A DNA stretch of 64,000 bases from Flavobacteriaceae bacterium (GTDB lineage Bacteria > Bacteroidota > Bacteroidia > Flavobacteriales > Flavobacteriaceae), in contig JAKITQ010000003.1 of assembly GCA_021647985.1 (NCBI GenBank), forward strand, positions 62,001 to 126,000, given 5' to 3'. The notes below the pieces were generated by a model that was not told where the DNA came from, ran no database searches, and saw only the letters and a list, made by a program, of their open reading frames with translations. Each line of letters begins with the position of its first letter. Position 1 is the stretch's first letter. Made by a program: the position numbers and the translations under genes. Positions 34,467 to 43,750 of the stretch are shown piece by piece.

Positions 34467-37052
34467 TTAAGCTGAATTTCTGCTTGCATTGATATTGCCA
34501 AATAAGGATCTTGTTATGAGTTTTTCATAAGTTGCGAGAATTTTTTTATTAGGGTTTTTTTGAAGTTTAATTTCTTGTACTTTTTTAAGCGCATACTGCT
34601 GAATGGTTAATAATGGTAGCACAATAGATTCTCTAACTTCAATAGACGCTTTTCCTACAGGGTAGTTTTGCATCAACTCTGTTTGGTTTGCCAATTTTAA
34701 TGCCAATCTTTTTGAAGTTAAAAACTCTTGATAAATAAGAGACCAAAACGAACCGAATTCAGGGTCTTTTTCCATGTATCGCGTCAGTTCAAAAAATGAT
34801 TTTTTCATAGACATCATGCTATTGTCAATCAAACTTTTAAAGAATTTAGAGTTGTTGTAAAGACTAATTACTTTATCAAATTCTCCTGCCTGTTCATATT
34901 TTAACAATGCCGCACCTACTCCATAAAATCCTGGTACATTTTGTTTTAATTGGCTCCATGAACCAACAAAAGGGATGGCTCGTAAATCACTAAAATTTAA
35001 TTTATCAGAATTGTTTCTCTTTGCAGGCCGACTACCAATATTGGTTTTGGCATAATATTGTAAAGTGCTCATTTGTTCTAAATAAGGTAAAAACTTTGGA
35101 TGATTTTTAAAGTCACAATAGGCTTTATAACTTATTTCAGCAACGTCATTCATTATAAATTTTTGTTCTTCACTCAATTTGTTTTTGGCACTATCAAAAA
35201 ATTCATTGGTTACACCAGAGCTTATCAATTGCTCTAAATTGTATTGTGAAGATTTAATGGTTCCAAAATTAGAACTAATTGTTTGACCTTGAATTGTTAA
35301 TTGAACTTCGTCATTTTCAATACTCGGTCCAAGGGAAGCATAAAATTGGTGGGTTTTACCTCCACCTCTTGCTGGTGGACCTCCACGACCATCAAAAAAG
35401 ATAACTTTTATATTGTACTTCCTAGAGATCTTTGTTAATTTTTCTTTGGCCATAAATATAGACCAGTTTGCCATTAAATACCCGCCATCTTTTGTTCCAT
35501 CCGAAAAACCTAACATAATCGTTTGTTTGTTGCCGCGTTCATTTAAATGCTTTATATAGGTTTTATTACTATACAACTGCTCCATAATTTGCTCTGCATT
35601 TTCTAAATCATTTATAGTTTCAAATAGCGGTACGATATCTATAGGCATTTTTTTAGAATAAGTTGTCAATTTAAGCATGGCATAAACCTCCATTACATTT
35701 AATGCACTTTGGTTGTTGCTTATAATATATCTGTTGGCTCCTTTTTCTCCATTATTATTTTGTATCGTTTTAATCGCATCTATTGAGCCCAAAGTTTTAA
35801 CAACCATTTCATCTTTAAAATCAGTTACTTCTATTTTGCCCTTGATATTGTTAAGTATTTCAATTTGATTGCTTTCACTGAGTTCTAAATAATTTTCAGG
35901 AAAGATGGATTTACCATTATTATGCGTAGTTTTTACAATATCAGTAAATACCTGATGATGTATTCTGCTATCTTGTCTTATATCAAGAGTTGCAAAATGA
36001 AATCCAAAAATATTTACTTTGTGAATTAAATCTTTTAATTCGGTTAGATATAGTGATTGATAATCTTGAATTAAAATGCTTTTTGTTTCTAACAATTGAG
36101 CCATCAACTCCTCACATGTTATGACTTTTTTATTGGGATTTACAAAACTTTGATACAATTTGCTTTCCAATTCAATTACTATGCTTGATACATTTTTAAA
36201 AGTTAGTTTTCGTCTTAACCTTCTAAGATCTCGATAATAATTTCTTAAAACAGCTTGTCTTAATTTCTCAGCAACTTTTAATGTAATATCAGTCGTCACA
36301 AAAGGGTTTCCATCTCTATCTCCACCTGGCCAAAATCCTAAATTAACAAATTCATTGGCGACGCCTTTGTTTTCGTAAATATTACTTTCAATATAATTGT
36401 AAATACTACTTGCCGAATGGTAAAAAACGTTTTCTAAATACCAAATTAAATTGATAGCCTCGTCAAAAGGCGATGGCTTTTCTTCCTTTAAAAAAGGTGT
36501 TACTCCTAATTGAGCCAATAATTTTTTAATATTTATCAAGTTGTTTTCTTCAATGGCTGTTGTTAGATCGGTTATTATACCTAAAACCGTTCCAGGATAA
36601 TATTGTGTAGGATGCGCGGTTAGCACAATGCGCACTTTAAAATCTTCTAAATATCTTTGTAAAGCTTCTTTTTTATTTTGAGCAAATGCTTCTTCTTTGG
36701 TGTTTCTTAAAGTACCCTTACCATTCATATTATTGATAATAGGAAACGCTGCATCTTCAATTGCATCAAACAATACTACCTGACGTTCAGTGTATTGTAT
36801 GAATTTAAATAAAAGATCAATCTTTTCTTTTTCGGAAGGGTTTTCAAGGTATTTATTAAAAAAATTGGATATGATTTCTATTGGTGTTTCTCCATTTTTA
36901 AATCCGTTTTCACAAATTTCACTTAATAAAGGCATTAAGACACCTGTGTTTCTAATATTATCGAAAGGTAGGGTAATAAAAATGCTATTATAAATTTGAT
37001 ATTTGGTTAAAACATGTTGATTGAATCTTTTTGACTTGGGCTGTGTGATCAT
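34467..37052 (-). CDS. ppc: phosphoenolpyruvate carboxylase
   Basis: 861 residues. VLTAHPTQYYPGTVLG (catalytic His region), GFWPGGDRDGNPFVT, MLGFSDGTKDGGYLMANW (Lys-containing site), DGRGGPPARGGGKTHQF (glycine-rich loop), and IGSRPAKRN are all present. It carboxylates PEP to oxaloacetate, feeding the TCA cycle. The length fits the bacterial family (about 850-930). The last residues extend to RSLFGNINASRNSA; the enzyme normally ends near QNTG, so the tail is slightly altered, as is common in Bacteroidota. Mg-dependent, likely aspartate-inhibited. Confidence 0.95.
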   Translation of the reverse strand: MITQPKSKRFNQHVLTKYQIYNSIFITLPFDNIRNTGVLMPLLSEICENGFKNGETPIEIISNFFNKYLENPSEKEKIDLLFKFIQYTERQVVLFDAIEDAAFPIINNMNGKGTLRNTKEEAFAQNKKEALQRYLEDFKVRIVLTAHPTQYYPGTVLGIITDLTTAIEENNLINIKKLLAQLGVTPFLKEEKPSPFDEAINLIWYLENVFYHSASSIYNYIESNIYENKGVANEFVNLGFWPGGDRDGNPFVTTDITLKVAEKLRQAVLRNYYRDLRRLRRKLTFKNVSSIVIELESKLYQSFVNPNKKVITCEELMAQLLETKSILIQDYQSLYLTELKDLIHKVNIFGFHFATLDIRQDSRIHHQVFTDIVKTTHNNGKSIFPENYLELSESNQIEILNNIKGKIEVTDFKDEMVVKTLGSIDAIKTIQNNNGEKGANRYIISNNQSALNVMEVYAMLKLTTYSKKMPIDIVPLFETINDLENAEQIMEQLYSNKTYIKHLNERGNKQTIMLGFSDGTKDGGYLMANWSIFMAKEKLTKISRKYNIKVIFFDGRGGPPARGGGKTHQFYASLGPSIENDEVQLTIQGQTISSNFGTIKSSQYNLEQLISSGVTNEFFDSAKNKLSEEQKFIMNDVAEISYKAYCDFKNHPKFLPYLEQMSTLQYYAKTNIGSRPAKRNNSDKLNFSDLRAIPFVGSWSQLKQNVPGFYGVGAALLKYEQAGEFDKVISLYNNSKFFKSLIDNSMMSMKKSFFELTRYMEKDPEFGSFWSLIYQEFLTSKRLALKLANQTELMQNYPVGKASIEVRESIVLPLLTIQQYALKKVQEIKLQKNPNKKILATYEKLITRSLFGNINASRNSA

Positions 37053-37231
37053 AAATATATTACATTAATTGATTTGCAAATTTAAAAAGAATACGAGTAT
37101 TATACTATTTTAACCTAAGATTTGCGAACTTAATAATAAATGAACTTTAAATTAAATTAAGTTTAAATATAAAAGTATTTATCAATAGGATTAATATTTG
37201 GATGCCATTTATTTCATTACAAATTCAATAT

Positions 37232-37477
37232 TTATAAATTATTGAGCGCATTGTACGCAGTATAAACTATGTGGTTTCCACATTGAATACACTTCCCAAA
37301 AGTTGTATCATATCTATTTTGAAATGCCAGATCTAATACTTTTAATTTGTTTTTTGCTTTTTGCAATGCAGCAGCATTAAAGGATTTATTATTTATTGAA
37401 TTCATACGACTTAATCTACCTATAGTACAATCTACTTGGTCAATATAATAATATGTTACGTCATTATATATTGCTGA
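37232..37477 (-). pseudogene. truncated TraR/DksA-type zinc-finger protein
   Basis: Minus-strand frame with ATG at 37403-37405 reads MNSINNKSFNAAALQKAKNK, then LKVLDLAFQNRYDTTFGKC, then IQCGNHIVYTAYNALNNL and stop (37232-37234). Upstream codons in the same frame add DQVDCTIGRLSR, the piece that precedes this Met in flavobacterial TraR/DksA proteins. A TAA at 37478-37480 ends the open stretch. The first Cys pair (C-x-x-C) is present, but the second pair and the C-terminus are replaced. N- and C-terminal parts are therefore missing. Confidence 0.7.
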
Positions 37478-37699
37478 TTAAAAGTTAGTTACATTATTGT
37501 GTTTAAATATGAGAACTCATTGATATTTAAAAATTTAATTCATAATTCATAATTTTTTAATAAACATGCAATCAATAGTAATATATAGCTTTTAAGGATT
37601 TTTGCAAATTTTAATCGGACAACAATGATTGACGGCTAAAACGATTGATATATTTTGAAATAAAAAGATTTAAATAAATACTTTTTAAATGGAGTTTAG
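37478..37699. other. AT-rich intergenic region with one repeat copy
   Basis: About 220 bases between the TraR/DksA remnant and the transketolase N gene, plus about 180 bases (37053-37231) between ppc and the remnant with no recognised feature. Only the 24-base dispersed repeat at 37606-37629 and the -7 box at 37700 stand out. Confidence 0.5.
37606..37629 (+). repeat. 24-bp dispersed repeat, copy 1
   Basis: AAATTTTAATCGGACAACAA then TGAT. The same word occurs at 50320-50343 with one mismatch (C to T). Both copies are in long intergenic gaps and on the same strand. It may be the end of a lost mobile element. Confidence 0.5.
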
Positions 37700-37707
37700 T
37701 ATTTTTG
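37700..37707 (+). promoter_or_regulatory. -7 box of the transketolase N gene
   Basis: TATTTTTG, a full match to TAnnTTTG, 19 bases before the ATG at 37727. No clear TTG at -33. Confidence 0.5.
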
Positions 37708-37726
37708 CAAATCAAAAAAACAAATA

Positions 37727-38572
37727 ATGCATAGTATAAAAGAATTAGAAGATTTTTCAACGCAAATAAGAAGAGATATAGTAAGAATGGTTCATGCAGT
37801 AAAATCTGGACACCCAGGGGGTTCTTTGGGTTGTAATGAATTTTTAACTGTACTTTTTAAAGAGGTGATGGATTATTCTACTAATTTTGATATGGATGGA
37901 GTAGGTGAAGATTTGTTCTTTTTATCCAATGGTCATATTTCACCTGTATTGTACAGTGTTTTAGCAAGAAGCGGTTTTTTTCCTGTAGAAGAATTAGCAA
38001 CTTTTAGAAAAATTAATACACGATTGCAAGGTCATCCAACTACGCATGAAGGTTTACCAGGTATTAGAATGTCAGCAGGTTCATTAGGTCAAGGGCTTTC
38101 TGTTGCAATTGGTGTTGCAAATGCAAAAAAATTAAATGGTGATAGTAAATTGGTATATACTTTACATGGTGATGGTGAACTTCAAGAAGGGCAAATTTGG
38201 GAAGGTGCTATGTATGCAGCTGGTAAAAATGTTGACAATTTAATTGCAACAATTGATTATAATTTAAAGCAAATTGATGGCCCAACAGATGAAGTAATGC
38301 CATTAGGTAATTTACGTGATAAATTTGAAGCTTTTGGATGGGTTGTTTTTGATATAGAAAAAGGAAACGACATAGAAAGTATTATTGTGGGATTAAAAAA
38401 GGCAAAAGAAGCAACTGGAAAAGGTAAACCTGTTTGTATTTTGTTACATACAGAAATGGGAAATGGAATTGATTATATGATGGGTACCCATGCATGGCAT
38501 GGAAAATTTCCTAGTGATGAACAATTAGTATCCGCTTTAGAACAAAATAAAGAAACACTAGGCGATTACTAA
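37727..38572 (+). CDS. transketolase, N-terminal subunit (thiamine-diphosphate domain)
   Basis: 281 residues. HAVKSGHPGGSLGCNEFLT (ThDP-binding His), LSNGHISPVLYSVLA, GQGLSVAIGVANAKKL, the GDGELQEGQIWEGAMYA metal/ThDP motif, and HAWHGKFPSDEQL are all diagnostic. It makes transketolase together with the C-terminal subunit (30540). It has its own promoter box and terminator, so the two halves are transcribed separately here. Confidence 0.94.
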   Translation: MHSIKELEDFSTQIRRDIVRMVHAVKSGHPGGSLGCNEFLTVLFKEVMDYSTNFDMDGVGEDLFFLSNGHISPVLYSVLARSGFFPVEELATFRKINTRLQGHPTTHEGLPGIRMSAGSLGQGLSVAIGVANAKKLNGDSKLVYTLHGDGELQEGQIWEGAMYAAGKNVDNLIATIDYNLKQIDGPTDEVMPLGNLRDKFEAFGWVVFDIEKGNDIESIIVGLKKAKEATGKGKPVCILLHTEMGNGIDYMMGTHAWHGKFPSDEQLVSALEQNKETLGDY

Positions 38573-38594
38573 GTGTAATATATAATATGCTAAA

Positions 38595-38620
38595 TCGATT
38601 AGTTTTAATCGGTTTTTTTT
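38595..38620 (+). terminator. rho-independent terminator of the transketolase N gene
   Basis: CGATTA (38596-38601) and TAATCG (38606-38611) form a short stem followed by GTTTTTTTT. It is 20-odd bases after the stop. Confidence 0.7.
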
Positions 38621-38624
38621 ATGT

Positions 38625-39236
38625 TCATTTTTTGCTATAAAAAGTAGGAAGTTGTAATCTAAATTTAACAGCAATTAACCTTATAGCAATTATAATTGAA
38701 GTTGTGATAACATGATTGATATTAGAATCAATACTAAATTTATTTAATATTAAATATGAAACCGAACCAATAATACATGCGGTTGCATAAATTTCTTTGT
38801 GAAAAATTAAAGGAATTTCATTGCTTAGTGTATCTCTAATAACACCACCAAATGTAGCAGTTAACAAGCCTAGAGAAATAGAAATTAGTGGGTGTAGGTC
38901 ATTTTGAATTCCTATTTCAGTTCCAATGATGGTGAAAATACCCAAGCCAATGGTATCAAATAAAAATAAGGATTTACTTAAATAGGCTATCTTTTTTCTT
39001 AAAACTATGGAAACTATTACCGATAAAAATATAACATAAATATAATTGAGATCTAGCATCCATGTAACAGGGTTTCTTCCAATTAAAATATCTCTCAAAG
39101 TCCCACCGCCAACAGCAGTGACGAAAGCTATGATAAGAACACCAAATGGATCCATTCTTTTATCCATTGCAAATAATGCCCCAGAAATGGCAAAGGCTGC
39201 GGTACCCAATAGGTCTAAAGTATGAAAGATAGTCAT
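38625..39236 (-). CDS. trimeric intracellular cation channel family protein (UPF0126)
   Basis: 203 residues with six to seven membrane helices. Two homologous halves each carry the UPF0126/TRIC signature: FAISGALFAMDKRMDPFGV and FVTAVGGGTLRDILIGRNP in the first, IGTEIGI, LTATFGGVIRDTLSNEIP in the second. Bacterial relatives form trimeric potassium-type channels; YicG of E. coli is one homologue. It lies 9 bases after the MltF-like gene on the same strand, so it is co-transcribed. Confidence 0.9.
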   Translation of the reverse strand: MTIFHTLDLLGTAAFAISGALFAMDKRMDPFGVLIIAFVTAVGGGTLRDILIGRNPVTWMLDLNYIYVIFLSVIVSIVLRKKIAYLSKSLFLFDTIGLGIFTIIGTEIGIQNDLHPLISISLGLLTATFGGVIRDTLSNEIPLIFHKEIYATACIIGSVSYLILNKFSIDSNINHVITTSIIIAIRLIAVKFRLQLPTFYSKK

Positions 39237-39245
39237 TCTTGAGTT

Positions 39246-40718
39246 CTATTCTTTGACAAAGTTTTTATATTCTTCATATCGATTAAAAATATCAATAATA
39301 TAGTTATAAGGCTCGATTCCACGTGCATATCCAAAATTTACAACAGGGTCATTAAAGTATTTTGATTTTGATAGTTTAAGAATAAATTCATCAACACCAT
39401 TGTCCCAGTTTAAAGTATCTTTTTTGTATTTTTTTGCTAATTTTTGGGCATCTCTTACATGTCCATAACCGGAATTGTATGAGGCCATAGCAAATTTAAT
39501 TCTTTGAATAGAATCAGGAATGTCTTCCCAGTAGTCATACATGGTTTTTAAGTAGTGTATACCGGCTTTGATATTTTGATTTGGATCATGCGTATTGGTT
39601 ACTCCTAGTTCTTTAGCCGTAGCAGGCATTAATTGCATTAGGCCTGAAGCACCTGCCCATGATTTATTATTTTCATCAAATTTAGATTCTTGATATATTA
39701 AGGCCTTAACCAATCGCCAATCCCAGTCTAAATTTGCTGAATATTTTTTTACAAGGTCATCATATTTGCTTATTTTCCCTGTAGTTTCTGTAAAATAATC
39801 ACTTTCAATTCTTTTATTGAATTGAAATCTATTTTCAAAATATTTTTTATAAATAACATTATAGTCTGGTTTTCTTTTTATGCCAGCCAAACCCTTATTA
39901 ATACTAGATAATAATTCAGGTGAATTTTTACGAACGGCCCATGCGATTCTTTGTGATAGGCTAACAGGGGTGCTTATATCAATATTTGGATAATAACTTT
40001 TATGAATAGTAGCTATATTGTTATCGATTACCGTGTATTTTATTTTTCCTTCGGATACCAGTTTAATAATTTCTTCATCGGCTATTTCGCCGGGTAAAAT
40101 ATCTATATAAACGGTGTCCCCTAATTCATTAGAAATATCTGCTAAACGCATATAATATGAAGATTTTTTTCTAACAGAAACTGTATCCCTCAATAGATCA
40201 ACTATATCGGTTGCCAAGTTCTTTTTAATATTATCAACGGTCATTTTTCGCCAATTATCCGGTTTTTTCTGTACAAGAGATTGATGGGTGATTAAAAATG
40301 GATCTGTAAAACTAACTTGTTCTTTTCTCTCTCGTGTAATGGTAAAGCCCAATGCAATGATATCGCCATCACCTCTATTAAGCATTGGAATGATTGAATC
40401 TACATTTTTAGCCAGCACTATTTCAAGGTTTACATTTAATCCTTGAGCCAATCTGCTAAGCATTTCATATTCAAAACCCATTGCCTGGCCTCTGTATAAA
40501 AAATATCCTGTGGGTGAAAAGGTAGTTATTGCCCTTAAAACACCTGCTTCTTTAATCTCTTTAAGATCATAGGAAATGGGTTCTGTAAGTTCAGGAATTT
40601 TTGTTTCTTCTAAATGATTAGATTCTTTCTTGCAAGCAGTTAATAAAATTAAAGTAAGCAGACTATAAGCAACGAAATGTAATAAAGAAACAAGTTTCTT
40701 ATTCTTTGATATTTCCAT
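39246..40718 (-). CDS. membrane-bound lytic transglycosylase, MltF-like lipoprotein
   Basis: 490 residues. A lipoprotein signal ends at LLTACKK (Cys29). Residues about 55-295 are a periplasmic solute-binding domain (GVLRAITTFSPTGYFLYRGQ; GDGDIIALGFTITRER; WAVRKNSPEL). Residues about 325-480 are an SLT domain: ALIYQESKFD with catalytic Glu, WAGASGLMQLMPATAKELG, NIKAGIHYLK and MASYNSGYGHV. It cleaves peptidoglycan glycan strands non-hydrolytically, and the substrate-binding domain regulates it. Anchored in the outer membrane. The family MltF/YfhD is the best fit; the symbol is left open. Confidence 0.9.
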   Translation of the reverse strand: MEISKNKKLVSLLHFVAYSLLTLILLTACKKESNHLEETKIPELTEPISYDLKEIKEAGVLRAITTFSPTGYFLYRGQAMGFEYEMLSRLAQGLNVNLEIVLAKNVDSIIPMLNRGDGDIIALGFTITRERKEQVSFTDPFLITHQSLVQKKPDNWRKMTVDNIKKNLATDIVDLLRDTVSVRKKSSYYMRLADISNELGDTVYIDILPGEIADEEIIKLVSEGKIKYTVIDNNIATIHKSYYPNIDISTPVSLSQRIAWAVRKNSPELLSSINKGLAGIKRKPDYNVIYKKYFENRFQFNKRIESDYFTETTGKISKYDDLVKKYSANLDWDWRLVKALIYQESKFDENNKSWAGASGLMQLMPATAKELGVTNTHDPNQNIKAGIHYLKTMYDYWEDIPDSIQRIKFAMASYNSGYGHVRDAQKLAKKYKKDTLNWDNGVDEFILKLSKSKYFNDPVVNFGYARGIEPYNYIIDIFNRYEEYKNFVKE

Positions 40719-41193
40719 ATATTTTATTAATTATTAATTATGTTTTGCATGTTCTATACCCAATTCTATCTAATAATTCAATAATTTAATTTTTGTTGGT
40801 AAAACAAAAAATAAACTCCTTCAAAGTTCTTTTTTTAAAAACCCATACTTCGAACGTTGGATTTTTTTAGTTCAAATTGCATTTTATTGGATATAACCCT
40901 TACTGCCAGTTCATTTTTAACCACTCCTGTGCTCATTTCACCATGTAAAGAAAACTAATGCCAACAAACGATTTTCTTTTCTTTAATAATATTCCCGTAA
41001 GGGATTAATAGTTTCCTAATGTCATTCGCAATATTTTCATTATAGGCCATATTTGTTTTTACTAAAACCAAATATAAACAAATATATAAGAATTAAACAT
41101 CCGTATAAATTACACTTTGTTTTTGATGGTTAAAAAAGTAATGAAAAAGTTAAATGGATATTTATAACAATTATCTTGTCAATGCAGTAAATT
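40719..41193. other. intergenic region holding the TfoX remnant
   Basis: The 475-base gap between the MltF-like gene and the glycosyltransferase contains the TfoX remnant (40778-41050) and otherwise only AT-rich DNA. No terminator or repeat was recognised. Confidence 0.5.
40778..41050 (-). pseudogene. degraded TfoX N-terminal-domain protein
   Basis: Starting from ATG at 41048-41050 the minus strand reads MAYNENIANDIRKLLIPYG then NIIKEKK. Then the frame breaks: the expected MFGGISFLY-like segment is recovered only after a one-base shift (FVGISFLY). It is restored to HGEMSTGVVKNELAVRVIS, then NVRSMGF, a TAA, and a readable GVYFLF end. These are the conserved blocks of TfoX_N (MFGGxxF, MxxGVVKxxLxVRV, VRPMDF). 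It has two frameshifts and an internal stop: a dead gene. Confidence 0.78.
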
Positions 41194-42195
41194 TTAGCTT
41201 AATTCTGAAAATTCATTTCTTTTAAGAATAAAATGCTGCCAAACTATACTAAATTTATGGAAATATTTTGTTTGCTTGAAGGAGATTTTTTTTCTTTTTA
41301 TAATCATTTTGGGCAGATTTTTATAAAAGCTGAAATGCGCTTTTATTATAGCCCAAGTATGGATAGGCTTTAATTCAAAAATAAATTTGATTCCTGCAAT
41401 AGCATCTAAAAGTAACCTAAACATAATAACCAAGAACAGAAACCTTTTAGGCACATTTTTACTAATTGAAAATAAACTATTTCTAAAGTTTAAATATGTT
41501 TTATGGGGGTTGGTTTCCTTTAGGGTTGCTCCACCTACATGATAAACAGTAGAAGCGCCAACATACTTAATGTTATAACCCTCATTTTGAATTCGCCAGC
41601 AAAGATCAATTTCTTCCTGGTGCGCAAAATAATCTTCATCGAATCCTTTTAACAAACGAAATACTTCTGATTTGATAAAAAAACAAGCACCCGTAGCCCA
41701 AAAAATATCATAAGTATCATTGTATTGGTTTTCATCATTTTCCAACTCCATAAATATTCGACCCTTACAATATGGGTAGCCCATAAAATCTAGATAGCCA
41801 CCTGCTGCTCCCGCATATTCAAACTTTAACTTGTTTTTGTAATCTAATACTTTAGGTTGAATTGCCGCAGTGTTTTTACTGTTTTCAAACTCCTGTATTA
41901 TTGGTTTTAACCAGTCTTTTGTAACTTCAATATCCGAATTAACCAAGGCATAAACTTCTGCATCTATTAATTGTAAAGCATCATTATAACCTTTGGCATA
42001 GCCACCATTTATTTTGTTTTGAATAATTTTTATTTCGGGATAGTTTTCCTTAATAAAGGAAATGGAATCATCGGTCGAATTATTATCAGCAATATAGATA
42101 GATGCATCCTCTTTACTGAATTTAACTATAGAAGGCAAGAACTTTTCAAGTAGGGCTTTTCCGTTCCAATTTAATATAACTACTGCTGTTTTCAA
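41194..42195 (-). CDS. glycosyltransferase family 2 (rhamnosyltransferase-like)
   Basis: 333 residues from TTG at 42193-42195. The frame is open to a TTG at 42222, but homologues start at KTAVVILNWNG, so the shorter start is preferred. Family 2 features: AVVILNWNGKALLEKFLPS, YIADNNSTDDSISF, ALVNSDIEV (metal site), FWATGACFFIKSEVF, DEDYFAHQEEIDLCWRI and YHVGGAT. This is the WbbL-like branch that transfers sugars such as rhamnose to a polymer or lipid carrier. A C-terminal membrane-associated helix is at about 255-275. Substrate unknown. Confidence 0.88.
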   Translation of the reverse strand: MKTAVVILNWNGKALLEKFLPSIVKFSKEDASIYIADNNSTDDSISFIKENYPEIKIIQNKINGGYAKGYNDALQLIDAEVYALVNSDIEVTKDWLKPIIQEFENSKNTAAIQPKVLDYKNKLKFEYAGAAGGYLDFMGYPYCKGRIFMELENDENQYNDTYDIFWATGACFFIKSEVFRLLKGFDEDYFAHQEEIDLCWRIQNEGYNIKYVGASTVYHVGGATLKETNPHKTYLNFRNSLFSISKNVPKRFLFLVIMFRLLLDAIAGIKFIFELKPIHTWAIIKAHFSFYKNLPKMIIKRKKISFKQTKYFHKFSIVWQHFILKRNEFSELS

Positions 42196-42272
42196 ATTAA
42201 TAATAAGAATGTGTTTAAACAACTACAAACATAAAATAATTAGTGATTTAATAGGGTAAATTTCTATTATTT

Positions 42273-42716
42273 TTATAAATAACTCGGAATTTCATTTAAA
42301 AATTTATAATTCGAATTTTTATGATCCATTTTACAATAAAAATGTTGAAGTCCGTTAGTAACAATTAAATAATTCGCATTTAATTTTAAATTATATCTAG
42401 CAATTTGATCAAAAGCATCTTGGGTTATTTTAATATTAGGAGCTTTACATTCAACTATAATATTGGGTAAACCATTTTTATCAAAAATTAATATATCTGT
42501 ACGTTTTATTAAGTTATTGATTTTTAGTTGTTTTTCAATAGCAATAAGTGATTTAGGGTATTTTTTTTCTTGTAAAAGAAATTGAATAAAATTTTGTCTA
42601 ACCCACTCTTCTGGTGTTAAAACAACATTTTTTTTTCTGAGTATATCAAAAATATAAAGCTTATTTTCTTTACTTTTGATTTTAAAGGAATATGTTGGCA
42701 GATTTAAATTTGTCAT
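42273..42716 (-). CDS. HsdR N-terminal-like (HSDR_N_2) domain protein
   Basis: 147 residues. VRQNFIQFLLQEKKYPKSLIAI, RTDILIFDKNGLPNIIVECKAP (PD-(D/E)xK-like core with D, E-x-K) and YLIVTNGLQHFYCKM match the type I restriction enzyme R-protein N-terminus family (PF13588). It stands alone, without HsdM/HsdS, as is usual in Flavobacteriaceae, where it neighbours holA. It is divergent from holA with only 29 bases between. A nuclease is possible but not shown. Confidence 0.85.
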   Translation of the reverse strand: MTNLNLPTYSFKIKSKENKLYIFDILRKKNVVLTPEEWVRQNFIQFLLQEKKYPKSLIAIEKQLKINNLIKRTDILIFDKNGLPNIIVECKAPNIKITQDAFDQIARYNLKLNANYLIVTNGLQHFYCKMDHKNSNYKFLNEIPSYL

Positions 42717-42745
42717 CGTATAAATATAAGAATTTTCAATAATTT

Positions 42746-43750
42746 ATGAATAGAATTAAACAAATAGTTGATGAAATAAGTTCGGGAAATACCAAGCCTA
42801 TTTATTTTTTAATGGGAGAAGAAGCTTTTTATATTGATAAAATATCAAATTATATAGAAAATAACGTCTTAAAAGAAGAAGAAAAAGGCTTTAATCAAAT
42901 GGTATATTACGGTAGAGATGTAAGTATTGATGACATTATTGCCCATGCCAAACGTTTTCCAATGATGGCTGAAAAACAGGTTATTATTATAAAAGAAGCA
43001 CAAGACCTATCAAGAACTATTGAAAATTTATTGCCTTATGCAGAAAACCCGCAACCTTCTACCATTTTGGTTTTTTGTTATAAATATAAAACTTTAGATA
43101 AGCGTAAAAAATTATTAAAAATAATAGCCAAAGAAGGTTGCTTGTTTGAAAGTAAAAAATTATATGAGAATCAGGTAAGTGAATGGATCGCTTCTAACTT
43201 AAAAGATAAAGGATATCAAATAGAAACAAAAGCAGGCCATATGTTGGTTGAGTTTTTAGGTTCTAATTTGTCAAAGATTGATAATGAATTAGAAAAATTG
43301 ATTTTAGTATTACCAAAAGGTGTCGTCATCAATCCAACACATATTGAAGAAAATATTGGAATAAGTAAAGATTTTAATAACTTTGAATTGCGAAAAGCTG
43401 TAGGTGAGAAACAAATTGTTAAAGTAAATCAAATCGCCAATTATTTTTCACAGAACCCAAAAAGCAACCCTTTGGTAATGACCATTTCTTTATTAAATAG
43501 TTTTTTTACGCAATTGTTAATGTATCATGGTTTAAAAGATAAAGGTAAAATTAATGTAGGCAAAGTATTGCGAATAAATCCTTATTTTGTAAATGAATAT
43601 CAAAGTGCTGCTCGTAATTATCCAATGCGAAAAGTTGCTCAAATTATTGCATTATTACGAGATGCAGATATGAAAAGTAAAGGTGTTGGAGCCTCCAATT
43701 TACCTCAGGGAGATATATTAAAAGAGCTATTATTTAAAGTGATGCATTAA
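42746..43750 (+). CDS. holA: DNA polymerase III, delta subunit
   Basis: 334 residues. The start KPIYFLMGEEAFYIDKISNY fits HolA: delta opens the sliding clamp in the clamp loader. Further matches: AKRFPMMAEKQVIIIKEAQDL, LVFCYKYKTLDKRKKL, ELEKLILVLP, FNNFELRKAVGEK, and QLLMYHGL near the end. It overlaps the convergent transposase gene by 4 bases. Confidence 0.94.
   Translation: MNRIKQIVDEISSGNTKPIYFLMGEEAFYIDKISNYIENNVLKEEEKGFNQMVYYGRDVSIDDIIAHAKRFPMMAEKQVIIIKEAQDLSRTIENLLPYAENPQPSTILVFCYKYKTLDKRKKLLKIIAKEGCLFESKKLYENQVSEWIASNLKDKGYQIETKAGHMLVEFLGSNLSKIDNELEKLILVLPKGVVINPTHIEENIGISKDFNNFELRKAVGEKQIVKVNQIANYFSQNPKSNPLVMTISLLNSFFTQLLMYHGLKDKGKINVGKVLRINPYFVNEYQSAARNYPMRKVAQIIALLRDADMKSKGVGASNLPQGDILKELLFKVMH

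Noticed and set aside
42273..42716. Type I restriction system
   Set aside because: Only a small HsdR_N-like domain is present; no HsdM, HsdS or helicase part lies nearby.
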